Part shown: positions 4,207-5,352 of the stretch, piece by piece | Layout: the number at the start of each line of letters is the position of its first letter | Numbering within the stretch: the first letter of the stretch is position 1 | Source: an uncultured Chloroflexota bacterium | Lineage (GTDB): Bacteria; Chloroflexota; Anaerolineae; Aggregatilineales; Phototrophicaceae | Assembly (NCBI GenBank): GCA_903904765.1 | Contig: CAIVEA010000540.1 | Location: 1-5,352, forward strand | Direction of reading: 5' to 3' | Length of the DNA: 5,352 nucleotides | Notes under the pieces: model-generated | The model's input: the letters and a program-made list of their open reading frames with translations, nothing else | Database searches by the model: none | What the model was told of the DNA's origin: nothing | Translations under genes and position numbers: made by a program

Positions 4207-5352
4207 CTAGCGCATCCCGTACTGCGTCATCTCAGCGGCGGTCAGCGGCGGCAGGATGCAGCAAGCCACCGCGTCCGCCTCCAACGCAGCAGTCGTCGGC
4301 CACCCCGGCCACACTTGCAGCAAACCGTTATCGTTCAGAGTCATCAAATGATTCCCGTCCGGCGACCAGCGGGCGCTCCGTATGATGCTATTGGCATCCC
4401 CCAGCACCAGCGTTCGCAGTTCGCTGCCCATCGCCACATCCCACACCCGCGCCGTACCATCCCAACCGAAGGTCAACACACGCTGACCATCCGGCGACCA
4501 CTGTGCGCCCGCCACATTTCCCAGATGCCCGACCATGCGGTTCAGACTCCCCCTGCTGGACACATCCCATATCCGCACCGTGCGGTCATAACTGGACGTG
4601 AGCAGGCGCGTCCCATCGGTGCTGAAAGCGAGGGCGCTCACTGAATCCGTGTGTCCTGTGAATCGCGGTTGTTCATCACCATTTTCGGCATCCCACACCC
4701 AGACCACATTCTCCGCACCAACGGCGGCAATCCAGCGCCCATCCGGGCTGAAAGTCACAGCGAGGATCTGTTCTTCTGTTTCCAGCGCCAGCAGTTCCTC
4801 ACCGCTTTCGGCATCCCACACGCGCACCATACTGTCCGTGCCGCCGCTGACGATCTCCGTCCCATCCGGCGACCACGCCACACCGTACACGGCGTAATTC
4901 CCCTGCATGAGGCTCACCCCATCCGAACCCGTAATCATCCCATCTTCCTCGGCGGCATCCAGATGACCGCTAAAAAGTGCTAATTCGCTGCCTGTCGCCG
5001 CATCCCACACCCGCGCTGTGCCGTCTAAGCTACCACTGACAAGGCGTTCTCCATCCGGTGACCATGCGACATCAACAATCAAACCCGTATGTCCCTGTAA
5101 GGTTTGCTGCACATCCCCGGTTTGTGCATCCATCACTTCCACCCAGCCATCTTCGTTTCCCACTGCCCAGCGCGTTCCGTCCGGCGACCATACCGCCATC
5201 GTGCGTAATAAATCCCGTTCCGGCACGTCCATCTGTGCCAGCGACTCGCGTAGATCCCAGATGCGAATGCTGCCATCATCGCTGCTGGAGACGAGGTGCA
5301 TCCCATCCGGCGACCACGATAGGCTGTTGATGATGATAGGATGCCCCCTGAG
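4207..5352 (-). CDS. WD40 repeat beta-propeller protein, C-terminal part (5' end beyond window)
   Basis: 381 C-terminal codons are visible, ending in TAG at 4207-4209. Eight WD40 repeats can be read (visible-residue starts about 1, 48, 84, 127, 188, 231, 272, 315), each built on WSPDG or a variant, a D-G/R turn, and an ending such as IWD or VWD. WD40 propellers are protein-protein interaction scaffolds. The ATG at 5299-5301 is not the start: the frame stays open to the window edge and the 17 upstream codons encode LRGHPIII then NSLSWSPDG, the first half of a repeat. Repeat 4 carries an acidic/glycine insertion of about 20 residues (131-152), and repeats 2 and 8 are degenerate (VEVMD, LQVWPG). 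The tail CCILPPLTAAEMTQYGMR resembles the 'LTxxE' endings of WD40 proteins in Chloroflexota (recall). An N-terminal kinase, STAND NTPase or other effector could lie outside the window. Confidence 0.93.
   Translation of the reverse strand, partial: LRGHPIIINSLSWSPDGMHLVSSSDDGSIRIWDLRESLAQMDVPERDLLRTMAVWSPDGTRWAVGNEDGWVEVMDAQTGDVQQTLQGHTGLIVDVAWSPDGERLVSGSLDGTARVWDAATGSELALFSGHLDAAEEDGMITGSDGVSLMQGNYAVYGVAWSPDGTEIVSGGTDSMVRVWDAESGEELLALETEEQILAVTFSPDGRWIAAVGAENVVWVWDAENGDEQPRFTGHTDSVSALAFSTDGTRLLTSSYDRTVRIWDVSSRGSLNRMVGHLGNVAGAQWSPDGQRVLTFGWDGTARVWDVAMGSELRTLVLGDANSIIRSARWSPDGNHLMTLNDNGLLQVWPGWPTTAALEADAVACCILPPLTAAEMTQYGMR

Noticed and set aside
4141..4644. Plus-strand open frame of 167 codons opposite the WD40 gene
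   Set aside because: It begins inside repeat copy C and has an Arg/His/Pro-rich product without motifs, while the minus strand encodes regular WD40 blades throughout.

Overview
This 5.35-kb window holds five protein genes and several palindromic intergenic elements. It contains no tRNA, rRNA, CRISPR array or insertion sequence that I can see. High-GC coding regions, a secreted LysM plus glycosidase protein with long Pro/Thr linkers, a long 'WSPDG'-type WD40 protein, and abundant CCCTCTCC...GGAGAGGG palindromes between genes together suggest a Chloroflexota bacterium, probably Anaerolineae-like. That placement is inference from style; no phylogenetic marker is present.

Layout. At the left edge (minus strand) is the first 27 codons of an aldo/keto reductase. 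A 176-bp gap carrying repeat copy A follows, then a complete minus-strand NAD(P)-dependent aldehyde dehydrogenase with all catalytic residues. The two genes point the same way and may be co-transcribed as a small carbonyl-metabolism pair. Next is a 403-bp divergent intergenic region with a near-perfect 51-bp palindrome, an adjoining repeat copy B, and promoter-like boxes facing both ways. The plus-strand gene that follows encodes an exported protein: signal peptide, two LysM domains, and a clan GH-A (GH39/GH5-like) glycoside hydrolase domain. It ends at a textbook intrinsic terminator. A 156-residue plus-strand protein of unknown function comes next, behind a consensus TATAAT box and probably with a TTG start. 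It converges on a minus-strand WD40 beta-propeller gene whose 5' end lies beyond the right edge. Repeat copy C fills the 107-bp gap between these two convergent genes.

Functional picture. The aldo/keto reductase and aldehyde dehydrogenase plausibly act on aldehydes in the cytoplasm, the LysM-GH protein acts at the cell wall or outside, and the WD40 protein is a scaffold or sensor domain. Nothing ties all five genes into one pathway. The most notable unexplained signal is non-coding: three diverged copies of a roughly 90-100 bp composite palindromic repeat, one in each of three of the four intergenic gaps, plus the separate 51-bp palindrome abutting copy B. One repeat copy also creates a false N-terminal extension on the LysM gene. 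I see no convincing new defence or metabolic system here.
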